From positions 62,001 to 126,000 of the forward strand of contig JAHEBU010000005.1 of NCBI GenBank assembly GCA_024642115.1: a DNA stretch of 64,000 nucleotides, read 5' to 3'. The notes beneath the pieces were generated by a model. The model was not told the DNA's origin. It was given only the letters and a program-made list of their open reading frames with translations, and ran no database searches. Below, piece by piece: positions 9,344 to 16,068 of the stretch (position 1 is the stretch's first letter; each line of letters opens with the position of its first letter). Both the position numbers and the translations under genes were made by a program. The DNA comes from Marivivens sp. GTDB taxonomy: Bacteria > Pseudomonadota > Alphaproteobacteria > Rhodobacterales > Rhodobacteraceae.

Positions 9344-9359
9344 CGGGCCTCAGCGCCCG
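9344..9359 (-). other. Intercistronic hairpin between permease and binding-protein genes
   Basis: The inverted repeat CGGGC-N6-GCCCG lies in the 56-base gap between the second permease gene and the binding-protein gene. No U-tract follows, so it looks like an RNA-stabilising or partial attenuation element rather than a terminator. Such hairpins often allow higher expression of the binding protein than of the permeases. Confidence 0.35.
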
Positions 9360-9365
9360 TTCTTG

Positions 9366-10211
9366 TTATCTGCGTTGCGACGGGTGCCAGAACGTCACCC
9401 CCCGTTCGATCAGTGTGACGATGCCATAGAACGCCGTTCCTGCAATGGCCGCCACAACGATTTCGGCCCAGACCATGTCCGTGGCCCCCTGTCCCCCCGC
9501 AGTCGAGATGCGAAATCCCATCCCCACCGTGGGAGAGCCGAAAAATTCAGCCACCAGCGCCCCGATCAGGGCAAGGGTTGTGGCGATCTTGAGGCCATTG
9601 AAAATGAACGGCATCGCTGCGGGCAGTCGCAGCTTGACCAAGGTCTGCCAGTACGACGCACCATAGGTGCGCATCAGGTCGCGCTGCATCTGGCTGGTGT
9701 CACTCAGGCCAGCAACCGTGTTCACCAGCATCGGAAAGAACACCATCAGGACGACAACAGCGGCCTTGGATTGCCAGTCAAATCCGAACCACATGACAAG
9801 GATCGGGGCAGTCCCAACAATGGGCAGGGCCGCCATGAAACTTGACACGGGCAGCAGACCCCGGCGCAGGAACGTGCTGCGATCTACCAGGATTGCCACG
9901 GCAACCCCGGCCAGACAGCCGATGACATATCCGCGCAAGGCACCCTTCAGAACTGTCTGGCTGAAATCGACCCACAGGATCGGCAAGCTCTGCCCAAATC
10001 GCTCTGCAATGGCGACAGGCGTGGGCAGGATCACCCCGCTCACGCCATATCCGACCACGACCACCTGCCAGATCGCCAGCACGGTCAGACCGAACAGCAG
10101 GGGAACGGCCACCCCGACCCACGACTTTTGGGCCAGCGGCCCATTGGCCAGCCACCCGTTCACCGTCCATCCCACGGCCCAGATCAGCAGGGCAACCAGC
10201 AGCACGCTCAT
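9366..10211 (-). CDS. ABC transporter permease (pyrimidine uptake, inferred)
   Basis: A 281-residue inner-membrane permease of the SsuC/ThiX type, with several hydrophobic segments starting at the N-terminus (LLVALLIWAVGWTVNGWL, VAVPLLFGLTVLAIWQVVVV). The cytoplasmic coupling loop for the ATPase is visible around MRTYGASYWQTLVKLRLPAA, matching the EAA-loop region. The start overlaps the stop of the upstream permease gene by four bases (ATGA), so two different permease subunits are co-translated, suggesting a heterodimeric channel. Confidence 0.87.
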   Translation of the reverse strand: MSVLLVALLIWAVGWTVNGWLANGPLAQKSWVGVAVPLLFGLTVLAIWQVVVVGYGVSGVILPTPVAIAERFGQSLPILWVDFSQTVLKGALRGYVIGCLAGVAVAILVDRSTFLRRGLLPVSSFMAALPIVGTAPILVMWFGFDWQSKAAVVVLMVFFPMLVNTVAGLSDTSQMQRDLMRTYGASYWQTLVKLRLPAAMPFIFNGLKIATTLALIGALVAEFFGSPTVGMGFRISTAGGQGATDMVWAEIVVAAIAGTAFYGIVTLIERGVTFWHPSQRR

Positions 10212-11155
10212 GCCCTGACCCCCATCCGGCGCAACGTGCGACCCTCGACCGACGCGATCAGATAAACCAGCGCCGCCGCCATTGCCGCCGCCACGAACAG
10301 CGCCGCCCAGATTTGTTCGGTCTGGCCATAATACGACCCGCCCAGCATCCGCGCGCCCAGGCCCCCCCGCTGGACTGGCAACTCGCCCACGATGGCGCCC
10401 ACCAATGACGCGGCAATCCCGATCTTGAGGCTGGCAAACAGATACGGCACCGACGACGGCAGACGCAGCTTGACCAGACCCTGAATTGGCCCGGCGTTAT
10501 AGGTGCGCAGCAGATCCAACTGCATCTGGTCGGGGCTGCGCAGACCCTTCACCATGCCGACGACGACCGGGAAAAAGCTCAGATAGGCACTGATGATCGC
10601 CTTGGGGATCAACCCCTGCACGCCCACCGCGTTCAGGACGATCACGATCATCGGGGCCAGCGCCACGATGGGGATGGTCTGGCTGATAACAGCCCAGGGC
10701 ATGACCGCACGGTCAGTCGTCCGACTGGTGACAATGGCAACGGCCAGCCCGATCCCGGCGAGCGCCCCGATTGCAAAGCCCAGGATCGTCCCCTCCAGCG
10801 TGATCAGGCCATGATAGACCAACGATTTGACCGACAGAGTGCCGCTCTTGACGATGCCCTTGTTGCCATAAACCTCCTCGACCCAGGTCGAGGCCCACAA
10901 CTCGGCAATGACCTTATGCGGGCTGGGCAGACGGGCGCGAGGCAGCGACCAGCTTGCGCCAATCTGGTCAAGGTTGCGGGCGACCAGACCGAACCGGCTC
11001 TGGCCCACCCGGTCGATGGCCTTGGGCGGCTCGACCACGACCCCGGCGCGCTCGGCCTGCGTCAGAACCTCCTGAATGTTCATCGGCACGCAGGCGACAT
11101 ACCAAAGCGCGATGAGTGCGACGATCACGGTCAGGACAGGACCGAGCGATTTCAT
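10208..11155 (-). CDS. ABC transporter permease (pyrimidine uptake, inferred)
   Basis: A 315-residue inner-membrane permease paired with the following gene. An N-terminal membrane segment (VLTVIVALIALWYVACVPM) is followed by about 80 soluble residues, then a core of transmembrane segments (GTILGFAIGALAGIGLAVAI, VALAPMIVIVLNAVGVQGLI) and the EAA-like loop LLRTYNAGPIQGLVKLRLPS. The extra N-terminal region sets it apart from its partner. About 100 bases separate it from the ATPase gene upstream; that gap holds helically phased TGTAC repeats, a possible regulatory site. Confidence 0.87.
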   Translation of the reverse strand: MKSLGPVLTVIVALIALWYVACVPMNIQEVLTQAERAGVVVEPPKAIDRVGQSRFGLVARNLDQIGASWSLPRARLPSPHKVIAELWASTWVEEVYGNKGIVKSGTLSVKSLVYHGLITLEGTILGFAIGALAGIGLAVAIVTSRTTDRAVMPWAVISQTIPIVALAPMIVIVLNAVGVQGLIPKAIISAYLSFFPVVVGMVKGLRSPDQMQLDLLRTYNAGPIQGLVKLRLPSSVPYLFASLKIGIAASLVGAIVGELPVQRGGLGARMLGGSYYGQTEQIWAALFVAAAMAAALVYLIASVEGRTLRRMGVRA

Positions 11156-11208
11156 CTTGTCCGCCCCGGCGATGTTGCGCGTTGGGCCGTTGCGGCGCGC
11201 TGACTGTC

Positions 11209-11258
11209 TGTACAGCCGGTGTACAGGCGGTGTACGGCCAGTGTACGCGCTGTGTCAG
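11209..11258. repeat. 11-bp tandem repeat of TGTAC(A/G) hexamers
   Basis: TGTACA, TGTACA, TGTACG and TGTACG begin at 11209, 11220, 11231 and 11242, exactly 11 bases apart; a weaker TGTCAG follows at 11253. The five-base spacers are GC-rich and similar (gccgg, ggcgg, gccag). The array lies in the gap between the ATPase and first permease genes, and its last copy reaches the ATPase stop codon. Spacing of about one helical turn would suit a protein bound on one face of the DNA; a replication-slippage origin is equally possible. Confidence 0.6.
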
Positions 11259-12034
11259 TCATCCACATGCCCCGCCCGCAGCCCTTCGCGCACCCTGTGC
11301 GCAATCTCGATGAACTCCCGACTGTCCCGAATATCCAGCGGCCGCTCGGCAGGAAGGGGGCTGTCGATGATGTCGGTGATCCGGCCCGGACGGGGGGACA
11401 TGACGACGATCTTGGTGGACAGATAGACCGCCTCGGGGATCGAATGGGTCACGAACAGACAGGTCTTTTTCGTTCTGCCCCAAAGCTTTAGCAATTCCTC
11501 GTTCAGACGGTCGCGCACAATCTCGTCCAACGCCCCGAATGGCTCGTCCATCAGCAGGATATCGGCGTCAAACGCCAGCGCGCGGGCAATCGACGCCCGC
11601 TGCTGCATCCCGCCCGACAGTTGCCAAGGGAACTTTTTGTCAAACCCGGCCAGATCGACCAATTCAAGGGTCCGCGCCACGCGTTCCGCGATCTCGGCCT
11701 TGGAAAATCCCATGATTTCAAGGGGTAACGCGACGTTCTTGCCAATGGTCCGCCAGGGATACAGCCCGGCAGCCTGAAAGACATAGCCATAAGCCCTTGA
11801 TTTCCTTGCCTCTTCCGGTGTCATCCCGTTGACAGTTACAGACCCGCCCGTGGCCGTCTCCAACCCTGCCACAACCCGCAGAAAAGTCGTTTTCCCACAA
11901 CCACTTGGCCCGATAAAGCTGACAAACTCGCCCTTGCCGACGGTCAGATCGACATCCTTCAGCGCCTGAACCGCCCCGTCCCCGGTCTGGAACGTCAGGT
12001 TCAAGCCCTTGGCGATAATGACGTTTTCAGTCAC
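11255..12034 (-). CDS. ABC transporter ATP-binding protein (pyrimidine uptake, inferred)
   Basis: An ATPase of the SsuB/TauB type, about 259 residues. Walker A is GPSGCGKTTFLRVVAGL, the Q-loop is VFQAAGLYPWRTI, the signature is LSGGMQQRASIARAL, Walker B is ILLMDEPFGALDE, and the switch histidine is in VTHSIPEA. It should energise the two permeases downstream. The start is uncertain: GTG 12034 lies seven bases after the dihydropyrimidinase stop, and an upstream in-frame GTG at 12064 would overlap that gene by 23 bases. Neither has a strong ribosome-binding site; I prefer 12034 because of family length. Confidence 0.87.
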   Translation of the reverse strand: MTENVIIAKGLNLTFQTGDGAVQALKDVDLTVGKGEFVSFIGPSGCGKTTFLRVVAGLETATGGSVTVNGMTPEEARKSRAYGYVFQAAGLYPWRTIGKNVALPLEIMGFSKAEIAERVARTLELVDLAGFDKKFPWQLSGGMQQRASIARALAFDADILLMDEPFGALDEIVRDRLNEELLKLWGRTKKTCLFVTHSIPEAVYLSTKIVVMSPRPGRITDIIDSPLPAERPLDIRDSREFIEIAHRVREGLRAGHVDD

Positions 12035-12041
12035 CTTGGGG

Positions 12042-13493
12042 TCACACCCCGCTCGCCGGAACACCTGTCCGCACCACGGGACGCGGGGCGGTCAGGTCTT
12101 TCCACTTGGTCAGGGCAGCGTTGACCGGGGTGACAGGCTCGCGGGCGACGAATTTCCCGTGCCCTTCCTCGGTCTGCACCTTGCCGTCCATCACGGCCAC
12201 CTTGCCGCGGGTCAGGGTATAACGGGGCAGGCCTTTGACCTTTTTCCCCTCGAACACATTGTAATCAATGGCTGATTGTTGGGTCTTGGCCGAAATTACC
12301 TTCTCCTTCTCGGGGTCCAAAACCACGATATCCGCATCCGCCCCCACCAGAATCGCGCCCTTTTTCGGATAGCAATTCAGGATCTTGGCGATATTGGTCG
12401 ATGTTACCGCCACAAATTCATTCATCGTCAGCCGACCTGTGCCAACTCCATGAGTCCACAGCATTGGCAGCCGATCCTCAAGGCCCCCCGTGCCATTCGG
12501 GATTTTTGTGAAGTCACCCACGCCAAACCGCTTTTGCGCAGTGGTAAAGGCGCAGTGGTCCGTCGCCACAACCGACAACGATCCCGACTGCAATCCGGCC
12601 CACAGGGTGTCCTGATGTTTCTTGGACCGGAACGGCGGTGACATCACACGCCGCGCCGCATGGTCCCAGTCAGTGTTGAAATACTCGGTCTCGTCCAGCG
12701 TCAGATGCTGGATCAACGGCTCGCCCCAGACCCGCTTGCCCTGCATCCGGGCGCGGCGGATCGCCTCGTGCGCCTCTTCGCAGGACGTGTGGACGATATA
12801 GACCGGAACCCCTGCCATATCGGCGATCATGATGGCGCGGTTGGTCGCCTCGCCCTCGACTTCCGGCGGGCGGGAATAGGCGTGCGCCTCTGGCCCGGTG
12901 TTGCCTTCGGCCATGAGTTTACGCTGCAACTCGGCCACCACATCGCCGTTTTCGGCATGAACGAACGGGATCGCGCCCAGTTCGGCGCAGCGGGTGAACG
13001 ACGCGAACATTTCGTCATCGTTCACCATCAACGCGCCCTTGTAGGCCATGAAGTGTTTGAACGTGTTGATCCCCGCCTTGGTGACAGTGGCCATGTCATC
13101 CCACACCTTTTCGCCCCACCAGGTGATGGCCATGTGGTAGGAATAGTCGCAACTCGCCCGGCCTGATTTGTTGTGCCACATCTGCATGGCATCCATCAGA
13201 CCCTGATCCTGCCCAGGAAGGACGAAATCCACGACCATCGTCGTCCCGCCAGACAGGGCGGCGCGGGTCCCGGATTCGAAATCGTCGCTGGAATAGGTGC
13301 CCATGAACGGCATTTCGAGGTGCGTATGCGGATCAATCCCGCCGGGCATGACGTAGCAGCCGGTGGCATCGAGAGTTTCGTCGCCTTTCAGGTTCGGCCC
13401 GATCTGCGTGATGACCCCACCGTCAATCAGGACATCGGCCCTGTAGGTCAGGTCGGCGGTGACGATGGTTCCGTTTTTGATGACTGTGGTCAT
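12042..13493 (-). CDS. hydA: Dihydropyrimidinase / D-hydantoinase
   Basis: A 483-residue zinc amidohydrolase that hydrolyses 5,6-dihydrouracil or dihydrothymine to the N-carbamoyl-beta-amino acid, the second step of reductive pyrimidine breakdown. Metal ligands are visible: HTH in GGIDPHTHLEMP (about 56-58), the carbamylated lysine in FMAYKGALMV (about 152), FVHAENGD (179), VYIVHTSCEE (235) and VVATDHCAF. The C-terminal GAILVGADADIVVLDP completes the composite domain. Length is normal for the family. It sits between the M20 amidohydrolase (third step) and the transporter genes, but a GIY-YIG element interrupts the gap upstream. Confidence 0.93.
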   Translation of the reverse strand: MTTVIKNGTIVTADLTYRADVLIDGGVITQIGPNLKGDETLDATGCYVMPGGIDPHTHLEMPFMGTYSSDDFESGTRAALSGGTTMVVDFVLPGQDQGLMDAMQMWHNKSGRASCDYSYHMAITWWGEKVWDDMATVTKAGINTFKHFMAYKGALMVNDDEMFASFTRCAELGAIPFVHAENGDVVAELQRKLMAEGNTGPEAHAYSRPPEVEGEATNRAIMIADMAGVPVYIVHTSCEEAHEAIRRARMQGKRVWGEPLIQHLTLDETEYFNTDWDHAARRVMSPPFRSKKHQDTLWAGLQSGSLSVVATDHCAFTTAQKRFGVGDFTKIPNGTGGLEDRLPMLWTHGVGTGRLTMNEFVAVTSTNIAKILNCYPKKGAILVGADADIVVLDPEKEKVISAKTQQSAIDYNVFEGKKVKGLPRYTLTRGKVAVMDGKVQTEEGHGKFVAREPVTPVNAALTKWKDLTAPRPVVRTGVPASGV

Positions 13494-13513
13494 GTCGTTC
13501 TCTCCAGTTCCTA

Positions 13514-13543
13514 CGCCGTCCCGGGCTCGACCCGGGACCTCGA
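13514..13543 (+). repeat. Left 30-bp inverted repeat of GIY-YIG unit
   Basis: Its core reads CCGTCCCGGGCTCGACCCGG and continues to CTCGA. It is itself a hairpin former (GTCCCGGG / CCCGGGAC). It pairs with 13910-13939, with a single mismatch in the central CTC/CTT. Confidence 0.75.
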
Positions 13544-13550
13544 TCTTGTG

Positions 13551-13838
13551 TCAGTAAGGAATGTCAAAGGTGACATCCCGCCAATCCGGATTCACGCCGA
13601 GGATCAGGTGATCCTTCCAGGCCCGTTTCCACTTCTTGATGCGCCGCTCTTGCTCGAGCGCAGCCGAATAGGTCGGGTATTCCTCGAACCAAACGAGCGT
13701 CTTGATGTTGTATCGCTTGGTATGACCTTCGATCAGACCGCTGCGATGCTCTTCGACTCTGCGGCGCAGGTTGTTTGTCGATCCGACATACAAGGCCCCG
13801 CCCGGACGCGACGCCATCATATAAACGTAGTAGGGCAT
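13551..13838 (-). CDS. GIY-YIG nuclease domain protein
   Basis: A 95-residue single-domain protein of the UvrC-type GIY-YIG superfamily. The two strands read YYVYMMAS and GALYVGSTNNL, followed by the conserved arginine and acidic helix (LRRRVEEHRSG), the KTLVWFEEY strand and a basic tail ALEQERRIKKWKRAWK. Stand-alone members (YhbQ-like) act on DNA, but their cellular role is not settled. I start at ATG 13838 (MPYYVYMMA); the in-frame upstream start at 13901 would add residues encoded by the flanking repeat. The gene is framed by inverted palindromic repeats inside a metabolic operon, suggesting a mobile or repeat-associated role. Confidence 0.85.
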   Translation of the reverse strand: MPYYVYMMASRPGGALYVGSTNNLRRRVEEHRSGLIEGHTKRYNIKTLVWFEEYPTYSAALEQERRIKKWKRAWKDHLILGVNPDWRDVTFDIPY

Positions 13839-13909
13839 CCGGGCCTCCCTCTCCCACGCCGCCCAGACCCCCACGCCGTGGCCCCGATGCGATGGGCGCA
13901 CCCGCTGGG

Positions 13910-13939
13910 TCGAGGTCCCGGGTCAAGCCCGGGACGGCG
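13910..13939 (-). repeat. Right 30-bp inverted repeat of GIY-YIG unit
   Basis: This is the reverse complement of the repeat at 13514-13543, with one mismatch. It sits 20 bases beyond the stop codon of the amidohydrolase gene on the minus strand, so it could also act as a transcription-attenuating hairpin within the operon. Confidence 0.75.
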
Positions 13940-13958
13940 GTGTCATGGATTGGAACCC

Positions 13959-15209
13959 TCACCCCACCACCTCCGCCGTCTCGACCACCGCGTGGAACAG
14001 CACGTCTGTCCCCTTGGCTGCCCATTCGGGGGAAATCTCTTCGGCCTCATTATGGCTCAGCCCATCCACACAGGGGCACATGACCATCACCGTTGGGGCC
14101 ACGCGGTTGATCCAGCAGGCGTCGTGGCCGGCGCCCGAAATGATATCCATGTGGGAATAACCCAGCCGTTCGGCCGCCCCGCGCACGACCTTGACCAGCC
14201 CCGGATCAAAGGTCACCGGGTCAAAATGGCCGACCGCCTCGATCTCGCATCCCAGACCCAATTCAGCCGCCACCGCATGGGCGGCACGTTCGACTTCGGC
14301 CCGCATAGTGTCTAATTTTGCCTGATCCGGGCTGCGGATATCGACGGTAAAGACCGCCCGCCCCGGGATCACGTTGCGGCTGTTGGGATAGACATTGGCC
14401 TGCCCGACCGCCCCCACCGCGCCCGGCTGATGGGCCATCGCGATCTGGTGCACGCGTTCGATGATCCGGGCCATGCCCAGCCCCGCATTGACCCGCATGG
14501 TCATCGGGGTAGACCCGGTATGGGCATCCTTGCCGGTCAGCGTGATCTGCAACCACCACAGGCCTTGGCCGTGGGTGACGACGCCGATCTCTTTGCCCTC
14601 AGCCTCCAAGATAGGCCCCTGTTCGATGTGCAGTTCGAACATCGCGTGCATCTTACGGGCGCCGACGGTTTCGTCGCCCACCCAGCCGATCCGCCTCAAT
14701 TCGTCGCCGAACGCCTTGCCCTCGGCATCGACGCGCCCATAGGCCCAATCCTGATCGTGGATCCCGGCGAACACGCCGGAGGCGAGCATGGCCGGGGCAT
14801 ACCTTGTGCCTTCTTCGTTGGTCCAGTTGGTCACCACGATCGGATGCTTGGTCTTGATCCCCAGATCGTTAAGCGACCGGATAATCTCCAATCCGCCCAG
14901 CACGCCCAGCACGCCGTCATATTTGCCGCCCGTCGGCTGCGTATCCAGATGCGATCCGACATAGACGGGCAGGGCATCCGGATCGGTCCCCGCACGGGTG
15001 GCGAACATGTTGCCCATGGTGTCCACGCCCATCGTGCAGCCAGCGGCCTCGCACCACTGCTGGAACAACGCGCGGCCCTTGGCGTCGTCATCGGTCAGGG
15101 TCTGGCGATTGTTGCCGCCCGCAATGCCGGGGCCGATCTGGGCCATCTCCATCAGGCTGTCCCACAGCCGTTGCCCATTGATGCGCATATTCTCACCGGG
15201 TGCGGGCAT
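13959..15209 (-). CDS. M20 family Zn amidohydrolase (beta-ureidopropionase / N-carbamoyl amino acid hydrolase)
   Basis: A 416-residue dinuclear zinc hydrolase of the allantoate amidohydrolase/HyuC type. Metal and substrate motifs are GSHLDTQPTGGKYDGVLGVL, NWTNEEGTRYAPA, FELHIEQGPILE, SGAGHDACWI and GLSHNEAEEI. In this operon it should cleave N-carbamoyl-beta-alanine or N-carbamoyl-beta-aminoisobutyrate to the beta-amino acid, CO2 and ammonia, the last step of the reductive route. ATG 15209 has AAGGAGT six bases upstream. It is the first gene of the minus-strand operon and lies 31 bases downstream of a perfect RutR box, divergent from rutR. Confidence 0.9.
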   Translation of the reverse strand: MPAPGENMRINGQRLWDSLMEMAQIGPGIAGGNNRQTLTDDDAKGRALFQQWCEAAGCTMGVDTMGNMFATRAGTDPDALPVYVGSHLDTQPTGGKYDGVLGVLGGLEIIRSLNDLGIKTKHPIVVTNWTNEEGTRYAPAMLASGVFAGIHDQDWAYGRVDAEGKAFGDELRRIGWVGDETVGARKMHAMFELHIEQGPILEAEGKEIGVVTHGQGLWWLQITLTGKDAHTGSTPMTMRVNAGLGMARIIERVHQIAMAHQPGAVGAVGQANVYPNSRNVIPGRAVFTVDIRSPDQAKLDTMRAEVERAAHAVAAELGLGCEIEAVGHFDPVTFDPGLVKVVRGAAERLGYSHMDIISGAGHDACWINRVAPTVMVMCPCVDGLSHNEAEEISPEWAAKGTDVLFHAVVETAEVVG

Positions 15210-15239
15210 GGGGGACTCCTTGGGCAGAAAAGGCTTGAT

Positions 15240-15255
15240 TTGACCAACTGGTCAA
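15240..15255. promoter_or_regulatory. RutR operator (perfect palindrome)
   Basis: The sequence is TTGACCAACTGGTCAA, an exact fit to the known E. coli RutR site TTGACCA-N2-TGGTCAA, and the symmetry extends one base on each side (15239-15256). It is in the 171-base region between the divergent starts of the amidohydrolase (15209) and rutR (15381), so one site could control both directions. Confidence 0.88.
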
Positions 15256-15380
15256 AGCAACGCTACCAGAGGGCAGGGACCAGTCAAGGTTTCCGCGCAA
15301 AATCCCGGCAGCCGCCTCAAAGGTGGACATTCCGGCGTGAAATTGGGAAAAACCGCCCAAGGAACAGGCAGGACGAAACG

Positions 15381-15989
15381 ATGACGACACCCGCCCCGCG
15401 CACACGCATCCAGGAAAAGAACCGGACGGCGATCCTAGAGGCGGGGCTAGAGGTGTTTTCGCAATACGGGTTCCGGGGTACCACTCTCGACCAGATCGCC
15501 GAGGCGGCGTCGTTGTCCAAGCCGAACCTGCTGTACTACTTCCCGTCCAAAGAGGCGATTCACACCGAGCTGTTGCAGGGGCTGCTGGAGACGTGGCTCG
15601 ACCCGCTGCACGCGCTGGACAACGACGGCGACCCGGTGACCGAAATCCTTGACTATGTGCATCGCAAACTGGCGATGAGCCGGGATTTCCCCCGCGAAAG
15701 CAGGCTGTTTGCCAATGAAATCCTGCAAGGGGCGCCGCGAATCCTCGACGTGTTGCAAACTGACCTGCGCCAGCTGGTCGATGAAAAGGCGGCGGTCATC
15801 CGGGGGTGGAGCGCGCGGGGCAAGATCGCGCCTGTCGATCCCCACCATCTGATGTTTTCGATCTGGGCGCTGACCCAGCACTATGCCGATTTTGACGTGC
15901 AAGTGCGGGCCGTTCTGGGGGAAAAGGACCCGTTTCCGGGGGCCGAGGCCTATCTGGACCAACTGTTCCGGGGCATCCTGACCACCTGA
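15381..15989 (+). CDS. rutR: TetR-family pyrimidine regulator RutR
   Basis: A 202-residue TetR regulator. The N-terminal helix-turn-helix (TTLDQIAEAASLSKPNLLYY, then FPSKEAIH) and the ligand domain closely follow the RutR family: RDFPRESRLFANEILQGAP, QLVDEKAAVIRGWSARGKIA and FSIWALTQHYADFDVQVRAV. RutR of E. coli binds uracil and then releases its operator, derepressing pyrimidine use. The perfect RutR box upstream and the divergent pyrimidine operon support the same role here. The start at ATG 15381 follows CAGGACGAAACG. Confidence 0.92.
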   Translation: MTTPAPRTRIQEKNRTAILEAGLEVFSQYGFRGTTLDQIAEAASLSKPNLLYYFPSKEAIHTELLQGLLETWLDPLHALDNDGDPVTEILDYVHRKLAMSRDFPRESRLFANEILQGAPRILDVLQTDLRQLVDEKAAVIRGWSARGKIAPVDPHHLMFSIWALTQHYADFDVQVRAVLGEKDPFPGAEAYLDQLFRGILTT

Positions 15990-16068
15990 TCCGACGCTGC
16001 GGCACGGGCCTTGTGGGGGCTTTGGTTCCGGCATAAATAGGGCGGGTTTTCCCTATTGGCCAACGGTC

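Larger units (their letters stand above)
13514..13939. mobile_element. Palindrome-flanked GIY-YIG unit
   Basis: Terminal inverted repeats of 30 bases (13514-13543 and 13910-13939) match at 29 positions in opposite orientation. Each end is also internally palindromic, around the core GTCCCGGGYTYGACCCGGGA or its complement. They enclose a single small GIY-YIG gene. The unit lies between dihydropyrimidinase and amidohydrolase genes of one operon and is probably an insertion. No target duplication is obvious next to the ends. Alphaproteobacterial extragenic palindromes of this CCCGGG type are widespread; mobilisation by the enclosed nuclease is my inference. Confidence 0.55.

Noticed and set aside
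13564-14025. Minus-strand frame reading AVPGLTRDLDP across the right palindrome
   Set aside because: This peptide is a frequent spurious translation of the CCCGGG-type extragenic palindrome and overlaps the GIY-YIG gene in another frame.
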